Source: Hydrogenophaga sp. NFH-34 (lineage in GTDB: Bacteria; Pseudomonadota; Gammaproteobacteria; Burkholderiales; Burkholderiaceae_C). From it: 64,000 nucleotides of DNA. This document shows, in pieces, positions 27,488-35,636 of the stretch. The stretch is taken from contig NZ_JACBGE010000018.1 in NCBI RefSeq assembly GCF_021401345.1, forward strand, positions 59,019-123,018, read 5' to 3'. The notes below the pieces were generated by a model. That model did no database searches. It was given only the letters and a program-made list of their open reading frames with translations, and was not told the DNA's origin. A program made the translations under genes and the position numbers. Position 1 is the first letter of the stretch; every line of letters begins with the position of its first letter.

Positions 27488-27967
27488 ATGAGCGCATCCC
27501 GCCGTGGGCGTCTGACCCTTCTCGGCCTGTCCACCGCCGCTCTGGCGGTGGCCTGTTGGGTGGCCATGCAGGCCATTGCCGAGTTGGGTCGTGCCCGGGC
27601 GCAAACCGCCTCGGTCCGCACGGAGCTGTCACAGCTCCGTAACCTTTTGCCGATGGTGGAACAGCGCGAACGCTACGTGCGTGAATCCGATGACGTGAAG
27701 ACCATGATCGAGCGGATTGGCGTCGATCCCGCTCAGTGGGCCAATCGCCGGATCCAGCGCTCGGCCTCGGTGCTGAGCCGCCAGGACGCCGAGCAACTGC
27801 TGGTGCAGCAACTGGGTGGTGGTGGCCGCCAATGGTTTGCTGCCGATCTTTTTGACGTGTCGGTGACAGCACCCTCGGCCGGCCTGTTTACGGCGCCGGC
27901 GCCCAACGAAAAGGGCTTCAACGTGGAGTTGTCGGGCGTGGTCTATTTCCCTCTGAGTGCCCGATGA
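27488..27967 (+). CDS. PilO/GspM-like inner-membrane assembly protein (divergent)
   Basis: The 159-residue protein has one N-terminal membrane helix (LTLLGLSTAALAVACWVAMQAI). A short coiled-coil stretch around TELSQLRNLLPMVEQRERYV and a small alpha/beta periplasmic domain follow. That topology matches PilO, MshJ and GspM, which link the cytoplasmic ASKHA-like protein to the pilus platform. No sequence signature makes the assignment certain; it rests on topology and position directly before the GspL/PilM-like gene, with which it overlaps (ATGA at 27964). Confidence 0.55.
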   Translation: MSASRRGRLTLLGLSTAALAVACWVAMQAIAELGRARAQTASVRTELSQLRNLLPMVEQRERYVRESDDVKTMIERIGVDPAQWANRRIQRSASVLSRQDAEQLLVQQLGGGGRQWFAADLFDVSVTAPSAGLFTAPAPNEKGFNVELSGVVYFPLSAR

Positions 27968-29256
27968 AGCCCGATCAGTTTCTCCTCGTGACAGCGCAAG
28001 GCTGGTGGCAGTTTGCCAATGGCCGCGTCACCGAGCTGCAGTCTTGGCCGCAACTGCAGGGCACAGCCCTGGTGGTGGTGGATTTCGCCGATTCGGCGAT
28101 CGGCGTCCAGTACTGCAAGGGCAAGGCCGCCTACGCGGCGGCCCAGATTGAAAAAACCGTGCGTTCCGAAGGCGTGATCGACGGACCGGTGCATGTCTTC
28201 GTGCACCGGCAGATCGGCCATGCGGACAGCAGCCAGACGCTCTACACGGCCGTGCCGTTGATGCTCTGGCAGGAATTCCAAGCTTGGGCCGCACGGCAGC
28301 CCGATCACTGCCTGGTCGTGCCCTTGGCCAGCATGCTCGCCGAGCGTGGCGCCGGCGACCGCCCCCTCATCCTCCGTGCGGGACAGCAACTGCATGCCTA
28401 TGGGGAGCACGAAGGCAAGATGTATTACGCCTCGGCCGCCGCCATGGGCAGCGAGGCTTCCGATTTTGTCGTGCCCGTGCGCACACTGGCTACGCAGTTG
28501 CGCCTGGCCGGCGGGCGTGGTGCGCAGGGCGCGTGCGACTGGGCTTCGGTGCGCAGCGATGCGCTGGCCGACGAGCAGGAACTGGTGCAGCAGCTCGGCG
28601 AAGCCGGGGTGATGCAGGCCCAGTTGTTGCCGCACGAAGCTTTCCGCCTGGACACCGACCGCAAGCCGGTCACGGTGTTGCCCGAATGGCTGGGCAAGGT
28701 GTCGGTCCAGTCGCTGGCCGCGCCGCCGCTGCTGCGGGCGGCCTGGTTGAGCGAGCGTTACGTCATGCCGCTGGCGGCCATGGTGGCGGTCGTGGCCGTC
28801 GGGCTCGGCATCTTTGCCTGGGTGGCTTTCGGCATGGTGCGGGATGAGCAGCAGTCCATGCAGGGTCTGCAATCCGAACTGGAGACGCTGCGCGCGCGCG
28901 TGGCCAAGGTATCGGGGACGGGTGTGGCCGGCATGGAGGCGCCCGAGGTGGTGTTTGCCCGCCAGATGGGCTTTGCCGTCATCCACGACCCCCTCCGCAT
29001 GTTGGGCACCGTGCGCCGTGCCGCAGGTGAGACGGTCCGGATACAGCGCCTCCAACTGACCAAGGCGAATGCGTCGAACCCGGCGCGTTTCCGGGTCGAC
29101 GGGGTGGTGGCCGATGGCTCGCCCGAAGAATTGAGCCGCTTTCTGGCTGCGCTGCGTGCCGAAGGCTGGCAAGCGGAATCCACGGCGCCGTTCGACAGCT
29201 CTGTCGGGGCCTTTGCCTACTACCTCAGGGCCGTCGTGCCAGGAAGAAACAGTTGA
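27964..29256 (+). CDS. GspL/PilM-N-like assembly platform protein
   Basis: This 430-residue bitopic protein has a cytoplasmic domain of about 260 residues and a membrane helix at about 266-290 (YVMPLAAMVAVVAVGLGIFAWVAF). A periplasmic coiled coil (QQSMQGLQSELETLRARVAKV) and a ferredoxin-like C-terminal domain ending in the LSRFLAALRAEGW type of beta-alpha element follow. The same arrangement is found in GspL, BfpC and MshI, which join the assembly ATPase to the envelope complex. The start overlaps the preceding stop. Family identity is inferred from architecture and neighbours. Confidence 0.6.
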   Translation: MKPDQFLLVTAQGWWQFANGRVTELQSWPQLQGTALVVVDFADSAIGVQYCKGKAAYAAAQIEKTVRSEGVIDGPVHVFVHRQIGHADSSQTLYTAVPLMLWQEFQAWAARQPDHCLVVPLASMLAERGAGDRPLILRAGQQLHAYGEHEGKMYYASAAAMGSEASDFVVPVRTLATQLRLAGGRGAQGACDWASVRSDALADEQELVQQLGEAGVMQAQLLPHEAFRLDTDRKPVTVLPEWLGKVSVQSLAAPPLLRAAWLSERYVMPLAAMVAVVAVGLGIFAWVAFGMVRDEQQSMQGLQSELETLRARVAKVSGTGVAGMEAPEVVFARQMGFAVIHDPLRMLGTVRRAAGETVRIQRLQLTKANASNPARFRVDGVVADGSPEELSRFLAALRAEGWQAESTAPFDSSVGAFAYYLRAVVPGRNS

Positions 29257-29320
29257 CTGTCTGGTGCGTGCTTCCCGAAGTGCCCGATGACCGACAACCG
29301 CTTACCGAAACAGACCGTCG

Positions 29321-29869
29321 ATGAAATACGTTGCCCTGATCCTCAGCTCTATTGCCACGGCCTTGCTGGTCCTGGCTGTGGCGGGCATGGCCGGTCGCCT
29401 GGGCGAGCAGCGGCGAGGCCTGCCGCCGCCGCAGGTTTCGGTGAGTGCGCCGACGGCGCAGCAGTTCAATGACCAGGCCGATCTGAAGAATGCCTTGCAG
29501 GCGCTGGTGGAGGCCTCGTCTTCGGGTTCGTCCTTCCTCATGCGTCAGGATGGCGGGTCCGCCGCGTCGCTGTTTGCGCTGGCGCCTGCGCAGCCGGACA
29601 TGCCGCGTGAGCGGGTGCGGGCCCTGCCGCCGGCGCCGCCCGAGCCGCCTGTGGTCAGTGTGATTTTGGATGCCGGTTCCGAAGGCAAGGCGGTGGTCAA
29701 CGGCCATCTGGTGCGGGTGGGCGATCCGGTGGGCGATGGCCTGACGGTGCGCTCCATCCAGGTCGACTCGGTGACGTTTGCCAACGGCAAGGACCGCAGT
29801 TTGCAGGTCACCGTGCCGCTGGATCGCCTGCGCGTGCTGGGGGCTTATCCCTCGGGAGGCCGGCCATGA
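29321..29869 (+). CDS. PilP/GspC-like periplasmic connector
   Basis: The 182-residue protein has an N-terminal membrane anchor (ALILSSIATALLVLAVAGMAG), a proline-rich linker, and a C-terminal domain reading VILDAGSEGKAVVNGHLVRVGD followed by VRSIQVDSVTFANG. That is the homology-region pattern of PilP, MshK and GspC, which bind the first periplasmic domains of the secretin. It sits two genes before the secretin gene. The overlap with the next gene is ATGA. Confidence 0.65.
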   Translation: MKYVALILSSIATALLVLAVAGMAGRLGEQRRGLPPPQVSVSAPTAQQFNDQADLKNALQALVEASSSGSSFLMRQDGGSAASLFALAPAQPDMPRERVRALPPAPPEPPVVSVILDAGSEGKAVVNGHLVRVGDPVGDGLTVRSIQVDSVTFANGKDRSLQVTVPLDRLRVLGAYPSGGRP

Positions 29870-30531
29870 AGAAGGCGCTCTGGCTCGGTGTGGGTTCGGG
29901 AGTGCTGGTGCTTGCGGCACTCGGTGCGTACTGGTTGAAAGCATCGACGCCGGCCACGGATCTTGCTGCTACGCCCCTGGCCGCGGGTTCGGACACGGCC
30001 GTATCGCCCCTGGCCCGTGATGGCAACGGCGCTGGCACGGGAGGGTTGGGGCCATCCGATCCGGCCGCGAGTTTGCCGCCGGGCTGGGGTACTGCCCAAA
30101 ATGCCGATGCGGGCAAGGCCCCGTGGTCCTCATCCGCCGGGGCCGCCCCGGCCACCGCGGCATCGACGCTGACGCGCGAGGAGCGCCGCCAGGTGCGGGC
30201 CCAGATCCGCGCCAAGCTGGCCGAGTTGCAGGCCAAGGGCCAGAACGTGACCCTGGCGGAAACCCAGGTGGCGGTGGCCGACATCGAACGTCTGGCTCGC
30301 GGCACGCTGGATCCTCGCTACTTTGGTTTGCTGCGCGACACGCTGACGCAGGCGGCCCGTGTCCAGGATCTGAGCCGGGAGCTGACCCAGGTGGCGCAGA
30401 GCACCAAGCCCAACGATGTCGTGCGCAAGCAGGCCATCCTGGCCGAGATGCGCGAGCTGAGCTTTCGCCTGACCAGCTCTTCCAAGGCCCTTCAGGCCTA
30501 TGCCCGTGAAGGGCAGGGGAGCAAGGGATGA
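29866..30531 (+). CDS. Membrane-anchored protein of unknown function in the pilus operon
   Basis: The 221-residue protein has one N-terminal hydrophobic helix (LGVGSGVLVLAALGAYWL). A low-complexity Ala/Pro/Gly-rich segment to about residue 100 follows, then a helical, charged region (REERRQVRAQIRAKLAELQAKGQNV to the end) that could form a coiled coil in the periplasm. I do not recognise a family. ATGA-type overlaps with both neighbours show it belongs to the assembly operon; it may span the periplasm between platform and secretin. Confidence 0.6.
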   Translation: MKKALWLGVGSGVLVLAALGAYWLKASTPATDLAATPLAAGSDTAVSPLARDGNGAGTGGLGPSDPAASLPPGWGTAQNADAGKAPWSSSAGAAPATAASTLTREERRQVRAQIRAKLAELQAKGQNVTLAETQVAVADIERLARGTLDPRYFGLLRDTLTQAARVQDLSRELTQVAQSTKPNDVVRKQAILAEMRELSFRLTSSSKALQAYAREGQGSKG

Positions 30532-31304
30532 AGCCGCTCATGCGCGCCGCCGCCCCGTGCGGGCCTTCCCTGCAGCAGCGAGGTTTCTCCCTGTTGGAGG
30601 TGGCGGTCGTGCTCGTGGTGGTCAGCCTGCTGTCCTGGGCAACTTTCGGCGCGTACGAAACCGTCAACAACCAGCGCGCTCGCGAGCTGGCCCAGGGAAC
30701 GGCGCTGCAGATGCAGTCGACGTTGCGCGCCTTTGCCATGCGCCATGGGCGTCTGCCTTGCCCGGACACGACCGGTCAGGGTTACGAAACCGTGTCCGCC
30801 GGTGCCTGTACCGGCAACGGCCAGATCGGCTGGTTTCCGTACGTGAGCGTGGGCACTTCGATTCCTGAAGACGGCATGAAGGCGCGCTATGCGGTCTTTC
30901 GCAACGCCAACGGCGCGCTCGCGGCCGATGCCGATCTGGCGGTGACCAAGGAACGGACCGGCGACACTCCCGGCACCGCGACCTACCAGGACGTGACGGA
31001 CCTGATCGTCGCGCTCAACAACACGGCCGGAGCGACGGTGTCGGCCCATCCCTACCTGACCGGTGACAGTGGCGCCGCCGGCGCTGTCGACTGTGCCGGC
31101 AACCAGGTGCAGTCGGTGGCCTACTGGATCGTGCTGCCCCTGAAAGACCGCAGCGGCGACGGCGAGCGCCTGGACGCCCCGCACACGACCGGCAGCCTCT
31201 GCGCTGCGAGCCCTTCGGCGCCCATGCGTCACGACTTCGACGACGTCGTGCTCGCGGAGTCACCCTCCCAACTGGCCGGCTGGCTTCGCAAGAGCCTGCC
31301 CTGA
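30528..31304 (+). CDS. Prepilin-like protein 3 (LPCP module, no extension)
   Basis: The 258-residue protein has the processing site QQRGFSLLEVAVVLVVVSLL (cleavage after Gly19, Glu24 at +5). Its globular part carries RLPCPD (75-80), GWFPY (101-105), RYAVFRN (120-126) and FDDVV (237-241). The same ordered motifs recur in the three large pseudopilins at the operon's far end, but here the protein stops about 20 residues after FDD. It is thus the module without the C-terminal extension, and a candidate minor pilin. Confidence 0.83.
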   Translation: MKPLMRAAAPCGPSLQQRGFSLLEVAVVLVVVSLLSWATFGAYETVNNQRARELAQGTALQMQSTLRAFAMRHGRLPCPDTTGQGYETVSAGACTGNGQIGWFPYVSVGTSIPEDGMKARYAVFRNANGALAADADLAVTKERTGDTPGTATYQDVTDLIVALNNTAGATVSAHPYLTGDSGAAGAVDCAGNQVQSVAYWIVLPLKDRSGDGERLDAPHTTGSLCAASPSAPMRHDFDDVVLAESPSQLAGWLRKSLP

Positions 31305-31345
31305 ACCGGACCATCCTTTTCGACCACTCTGCTTCATCCACTGCC

Positions 31346-33049
31346 ATGCAACACTCTCTCATGAAAACTCGCAAGACCGTACTGGCAACGACCGCTGCAG
31401 TCCTCTCCGCCACTTTGCTGTCGGCCTGCGTGACGCCTCCGCCCCAGAGTGCCAAGAACCTGAGCAATCCGGATGTCGAATCGATGAAGCGGATGCAGGA
31501 GGTCGCGACGGCGGAGTCGCAGAAGCTGCTGGCCCAGCAGGAAGCGCTGCTCAAGGAAATGCGCCGCACCGCAGCCGCCAAGGCCATCGAGCCCACCCCT
31601 CCGCGTTACGACCCGCTGGAAGGCCGGACGATCAGCGTGGCGATTTCCAAGGGCAACATCAGCCAGATCCTGACGGCCTTCGCCGATGCCGCCAAGGTCA
31701 ACCTGATCGTCGAGCCGGCCGTGGTGCAGCAAGGTGCGCTGACCGACATGTTCCTCAAGGACGTGTCGCTGCGCGAAGCCTTCAACGAAGTGCTGCGCAG
31801 CTACGACGTGGCTGGCGAGATCAACAACCAGACCATGCGCATCCGCCTGCATGAAGAGCGCTTCTTCTCGCTGGGCTTCCTGAACGTCAACTCCCAGCTC
31901 AACCTGAGCTCGGGCGGCAACGTGTTCGGCTCCAACATCAACAGCGGCAACACGGCCATCGCCGGCAGCCTGTCGATGAACGCCTCGGCGACCTCGCGCG
32001 CCGATCCCTACACCGAAATCGAAAGCAACCTGCGCGCCCTGCTGGGTGAGAGCCGGCTGATGGCCGACGCCGGCCCCGTGTCGCGCACGCAGCAGGACCC
32101 GTCGCAGGCCGTGCAACCGGCCCAGCAGTACGGTTTCACGCTCAACCGCACTTCCGGTACGCTGTTCGTGAAGGCCCGTCCGTCGCAGATGCGCGCCGTG
32201 GAACGCCTGATCAAGCAGACCCAGGACATGCTCACGCGGCAGGTCTACATCGAGGCACAACTGGTCGACGTCCAGCTCAACGACGGTTACCAGTGGGGCG
32301 TCGACTTCACCGCGCTGCGCAGTCGTCTGGCGCTGAACTTCGGTATCGATCCGCTGACGCTGCAGGGCAATACCAACGCTCTGCAAGGCTCGAACGGTAA
32401 CTACCTGTCGAGCGCGCTGACCATCCCGTCGCGGATCATTGGTTCCTCCACCGGCTCGGCCGGCGGTGGCCTGGCCTACCAGGACAAGAACGGCTCGACC
32501 GTGATCAACGCCCTGCGTTCCTTCGGCAACCTGCGCATCCTGTCGAACCCGAACATCCAGGTTCGCAACGGCACGCCTGCGATGCTGTCGGTCGGTACCA
32601 GCCAGCGCTACGTGTCGCGTTCGAGCTCGGCCCAGAACAACATCGGCGGTGGCGCCACCACCACGTCGTCCGAAGTGCAGACCGATGCCGTGTTCTCCGG
32701 CGTCATGGTGGGTGTGATGCCCATGCTGCGTGAAGACGGCCGCATCGAGTTGCTCATCAACCCGGTGCAGAGCGAAGTCGATCCCAAGAGCCTGGATCTG
32801 GTCAACGTCAACGAATACAACCGCGTCAGCCTGCCGCAGGTCGCCTACAAGGGTCTGACCACCACGCTGAACGTCAACGATGGTGACGTGGTGGTTGTCG
32901 GGGGCCTGATCGACCAGAAGAGTTCCGGCTCGAACAGCGGCGTGCCCTACTTGGCCGACGTGCCGTTCTTCGGCAAACTGCTGACGCACGAAGGCGACAG
33001 CAAGTCGGCCCGCGAGCTGATCGTCGTGCTGCGTGTCCGCATTCTATGA
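31346..33049 (+). CDS. Outer-membrane secretin, MshL-like
   Basis: This 567-residue secretin has a lipoprotein signal with lipobox LSAC (Cys28). A Gln/Glu-rich helical segment, an STN-like domain (RTISVAISKGNISQILTAFADAAKVNLIVEPAV), and N-domain sequence FVKARPSQMRAVERLIKQTQDMLTRQVYIEAQLVDVQLND follow. The C-terminal secretin barrel is marked by NPNIQVRNG and VVVVGGLIDQ...PYLADVPFFGKLL. Size and architecture fit MSHA-type MshL/BfpB rather than PilQ with AMIN domains. It would form the outer-membrane gate. An in-frame ATG at 31361 is an alternative start. Confidence 0.88.
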   Translation: MQHSLMKTRKTVLATTAAVLSATLLSACVTPPPQSAKNLSNPDVESMKRMQEVATAESQKLLAQQEALLKEMRRTAAAKAIEPTPPRYDPLEGRTISVAISKGNISQILTAFADAAKVNLIVEPAVVQQGALTDMFLKDVSLREAFNEVLRSYDVAGEINNQTMRIRLHEERFFSLGFLNVNSQLNLSSGGNVFGSNINSGNTAIAGSLSMNASATSRADPYTEIESNLRALLGESRLMADAGPVSRTQQDPSQAVQPAQQYGFTLNRTSGTLFVKARPSQMRAVERLIKQTQDMLTRQVYIEAQLVDVQLNDGYQWGVDFTALRSRLALNFGIDPLTLQGNTNALQGSNGNYLSSALTIPSRIIGSSTGSAGGGLAYQDKNGSTVINALRSFGNLRILSNPNIQVRNGTPAMLSVGTSQRYVSRSSSAQNNIGGGATTTSSEVQTDAVFSGVMVGVMPMLREDGRIELLINPVQSEVDPKSLDLVNVNEYNRVSLPQVAYKGLTTTLNVNDGDVVVVGGLIDQKSSGSNSGVPYLADVPFFGKLLTHEGDSKSARELIVVLRVRIL

Positions 33050-34059
33050 GTCTGATCTATCAGGCGCTCAAGCAAACTGAACGGCAGGCATCAGCTCCCA
33101 TCGTGGCAGGCGTGAAGCCTGCGGTGACCCCTGTGGTCGCCTCTGCGAAGCCTGCGCCGTGGTTTCAAAAGCCCTTGTGGCTGGGTGGCCTGGTAGCCGC
33201 CGCCGGTGTGGCGGCAGGAACATTCTTGGCGCTGGGTGGCCGCATGGCCACGCCACCGTCCGCGCCTGCGTCTGCAGTGGCCGTGCCCAAGGTGTCGGCC
33301 GCCATGCCGGCCGCTGCGCGCGTGGACGCCGAAGCGCCGCTGGCGACGGCGGCGCCGATACCGGCGCTGCCTCGGGCCGAGCCAAGGCCTTTGCCGGCGA
33401 CCGAGCCGCCTTTGCCCACCGCCGGGCCCAAGCTGGTCATGGCCTATGGCATGTCCAGCGCGCCAGCGCCGAAACCGGTTGCCCAGTCTCCCGCCGCTGC
33501 GGCTGCCGTGGCTGCGGCAGCGGTCCCGGCGGCGCCCGCAACGCCGGCTCCCGCGCCGGCGCCGGCGCCGGCTGAGGCTTCTTCCCCGGCGCCCGCTGCG
33601 GCCGCCGTGGTGGCGCCTGCGCCAGCCCGGGCAGAACCGGTGGTGTCGGTGGCGTCGCCGCGGGCGGCCGCCTCCGGCGCAGCAGGTCCCGAAGACCTGG
33701 GCGAGCTGTTCGATGCGCTCAACCGCGCACTGGCTGCCAAGGACGAGCCTCAGGCCCAACGGCTGCTGGCGGCGGTCCAGGCGCGACTGCCCGAAAGCTC
33801 GACGGCGCGCTGGCGGGCCGAGGCCTGGTTCGCCTACCAGACGGCCGACATGGATCGGGCGCGCCGTGCCTATCGCCGGCTTCTGGAGAAGGTGCCGGGC
33901 GACGAAAACGCCACGCTCACCCTGGTCGCGATCGAGCGCCAGCAGCAACGGCCCGAGCAGGCTCGCGAAGTGCTGTCGCGCTCGCTGCGGCAGAACCCCA
34001 ACTCGTCGGCACTGCGCTCGGCGCTGGACCAGCTCAACCAGAGCGAGGGGGCCCGATGA
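33046..34059 (+). CDS. TPR-repeat protein, MshN-like
   Basis: The 337-residue protein has a short cytoplasmic start, a membrane helix (LWLGGLVAAAGVAAGTFLAL) and a long Ala/Pro-rich periplasmic linker (about 70-215). The C-terminal tetratricopeptide-like region begins at DLGELFDALNRALAAKDEPQAQRLL and includes RARRAYRRLLEKVPGDENATLTLVAI and RPEQAREVLSRSLRQNPNSSALRSAL. MshN in MSHA systems has this layout. It overlaps both the secretin and ATPase genes by 4 bp. The repetitive linker creates long meaningless reading frames on both strands. Confidence 0.75.
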   Translation: MSLIYQALKQTERQASAPIVAGVKPAVTPVVASAKPAPWFQKPLWLGGLVAAAGVAAGTFLALGGRMATPPSAPASAVAVPKVSAAMPAAARVDAEAPLATAAPIPALPRAEPRPLPATEPPLPTAGPKLVMAYGMSSAPAPKPVAQSPAAAAAVAAAAVPAAPATPAPAPAPAPAEASSPAPAAAAVVAPAPARAEPVVSVASPRAAASGAAGPEDLGELFDALNRALAAKDEPQAQRLLAAVQARLPESSTARWRAEAWFAYQTADMDRARRAYRRLLEKVPGDENATLTLVAIERQQQRPEQAREVLSRSLRQNPNSSALRSALDQLNQSEGAR

Positions 34060-35636
34060 ACGCGCGCAACGGCCATCTTGCGGCGCTCGGACTGGTGCGC
34101 AACCCGTTTCCCTACACCCCCGACGCCGGGTGCTATTTCTCCACGCCCCACCTGGAAGAGCAGGTGGTGGAGCTGGCGCACTGCATCCTGGCGCGCAAGG
34201 GCATTTCGCTGCTGACGGCGGAAGTCGGCATGGGCAAGAGCACCCTGGTGCGCCGCCTGATGGCCGACCTGGGCACCAAGAACGTGGTGTCGGCCCTGGT
34301 TTTCAACACCTTTCTGCAGGGGCCCGAATTGCTGGCGGCGGTGCTGCAGGATTTTGGCCTGCAGAGCACGGGCTCCATGTCCTCGGACATTGGCGTGCTC
34401 AACAGCTTCCTGCTGGACAACCACCGCGAAGGCAAGACCTGCCTGCTGATCATCGACGACGCGCAGAACCTGGCGGCGAGCTCTCTGGAGCTGGTCCGCC
34501 TGCTGTGCAATCTCGAAACCGACCAGGAGAAGCTGCTGCAGATCCTGCTGGCCGGTCAGCCCGAACTGGAAGATACCCTGGCCCAGCACAGTCTGCGCCA
34601 GTTGCGCAGCCGGCTGGTCAAACACGCGCGCCTGTACGGACTCAACAGCACGGAAATCGCCGACTACGTGCGCTTCCGCTTTGAGTCGGCCGGCAGCGAT
34701 GGCAGCTACCTGCTGCAGGCCGATGCCTGCCAGTTGCTGTGGCAGGAAACACAGGGTGTGCCGCGCCAGATCCACCTGATCATGGACCGTTGCCTGTACG
34801 GGCTCGCGGCCCACAACGCCAAGGTGATCGACGCCGCCCTGATGCGGCAGGCCATTGCCGACAGCCGCGTCGAGCTGACCGGAGTCGCCGGCGTGGCCGG
34901 CGGTCAGGTCCCTGTGCCCGCTGCGGCCTCGGACGCGACAACAGTTGCCAGCACCGGGGGCATTCCGGGCTGGACCTATGCGGTGGTCATTGTCGGCCTG
35001 CTGGGCATCGGCATCGTGCTCTGGCAGCAACCGCCGCGCCAGGCGCAGGCGGCCCTGACAGCGCCGATCGCACCGACACCCGCCACCGAAGACACACCGG
35101 CCGCAACGCCCGGCACCGCCGTCAGCGCGGAGCCGACCACCGCCGAAACCACCGCACCGGCCCCGGCCGACACGGTTGCGTTGGCTCCGGCGACGGGCGA
35201 TGCCTTGCCCGTGGCGGCCCCGCTGCCGGCGCCCGCGCCGGTGATCGAGTCGGCGGTCTGCCAGCCGGCGCGGCCCTGGTCGGCCGAGCGCAAGATCGTC
35301 AGCCAGCCGCTGAGCGAAACGACGGTGCGCCTGCTCGGCTCGCGCCTGGCCCGTCTGGACGACCTGTGCCTGGAAACCCGCGAAGGCCAGACTTGGCTGA
35401 GCTGGAGCGCGCCGCCCGCCGGGTACGTGTCCACCGACCGGATCACAGCCGCGCGCCTGCAGATCGCGCTGACCCGTTTTGGCAGCCTGACACCGCAAGA
35501 GGTCGACGGTATCTGGGGGGAACGCAGCCGGCGCGCGCTGCAGCGCTTCCAGGAAGGTGTCGGCCTGCCGCCGACCGGCGAAATCGACGCCCTGAGCGGC
35601 TTGCTGCTGGAGAGGTTTTATGCGCAGGAGTCCTGA
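34056..35636 (+). CDS. ExeA/MshM-like AAA ATPase with C-terminal peptidoglycan-binding domain
   Basis: This 526-residue protein starts with an ATPase domain: the GLVRNPFPYTPDAGCYF opening typical of ExeA/GspA, Walker A AEVGMGKS (55-62; Ala in place of the first Gly) and Walker B LLIIDDAQNL. A membrane helix (YAVVIVGLLGIGIVLW, about 310-325) and a Pro/Thr/Ala linker follow. The C-terminal PG_binding_1 domain includes RLQIALTRFGSLTPQEVDGIWGERSRRALQRFQ. ExeA uses ATP hydrolysis and peptidoglycan binding to assemble the secretin through the cell wall. MshM normally lacks the peptidoglycan domain, so this is closer to ExeA. Confidence 0.82.
   Translation: MNARNGHLAALGLVRNPFPYTPDAGCYFSTPHLEEQVVELAHCILARKGISLLTAEVGMGKSTLVRRLMADLGTKNVVSALVFNTFLQGPELLAAVLQDFGLQSTGSMSSDIGVLNSFLLDNHREGKTCLLIIDDAQNLAASSLELVRLLCNLETDQEKLLQILLAGQPELEDTLAQHSLRQLRSRLVKHARLYGLNSTEIADYVRFRFESAGSDGSYLLQADACQLLWQETQGVPRQIHLIMDRCLYGLAAHNAKVIDAALMRQAIADSRVELTGVAGVAGGQVPVPAAASDATTVASTGGIPGWTYAVVIVGLLGIGIVLWQQPPRQAQAALTAPIAPTPATEDTPAATPGTAVSAEPTTAETTAPAPADTVALAPATGDALPVAAPLPAPAPVIESAVCQPARPWSAERKIVSQPLSETTVRLLGSRLARLDDLCLETREGQTWLSWSAPPAGYVSTDRITAARLQIALTRFGSLTPQEVDGIWGERSRRALQRFQEGVGLPPTGEIDALSGLLLERFYAQES

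Noticed and set aside
31334..32989. 551-codon minus-strand frame opposite the secretin
   Set aside because: Mirrors the secretin codons, begins and ends within it and has no recognisable domain.
33250..33690. Low-complexity G/C tract as a possible CRISPR or satellite
   Set aside because: It encodes the Ala/Pro linker of the TPR protein; no regular repeat-spacer period.
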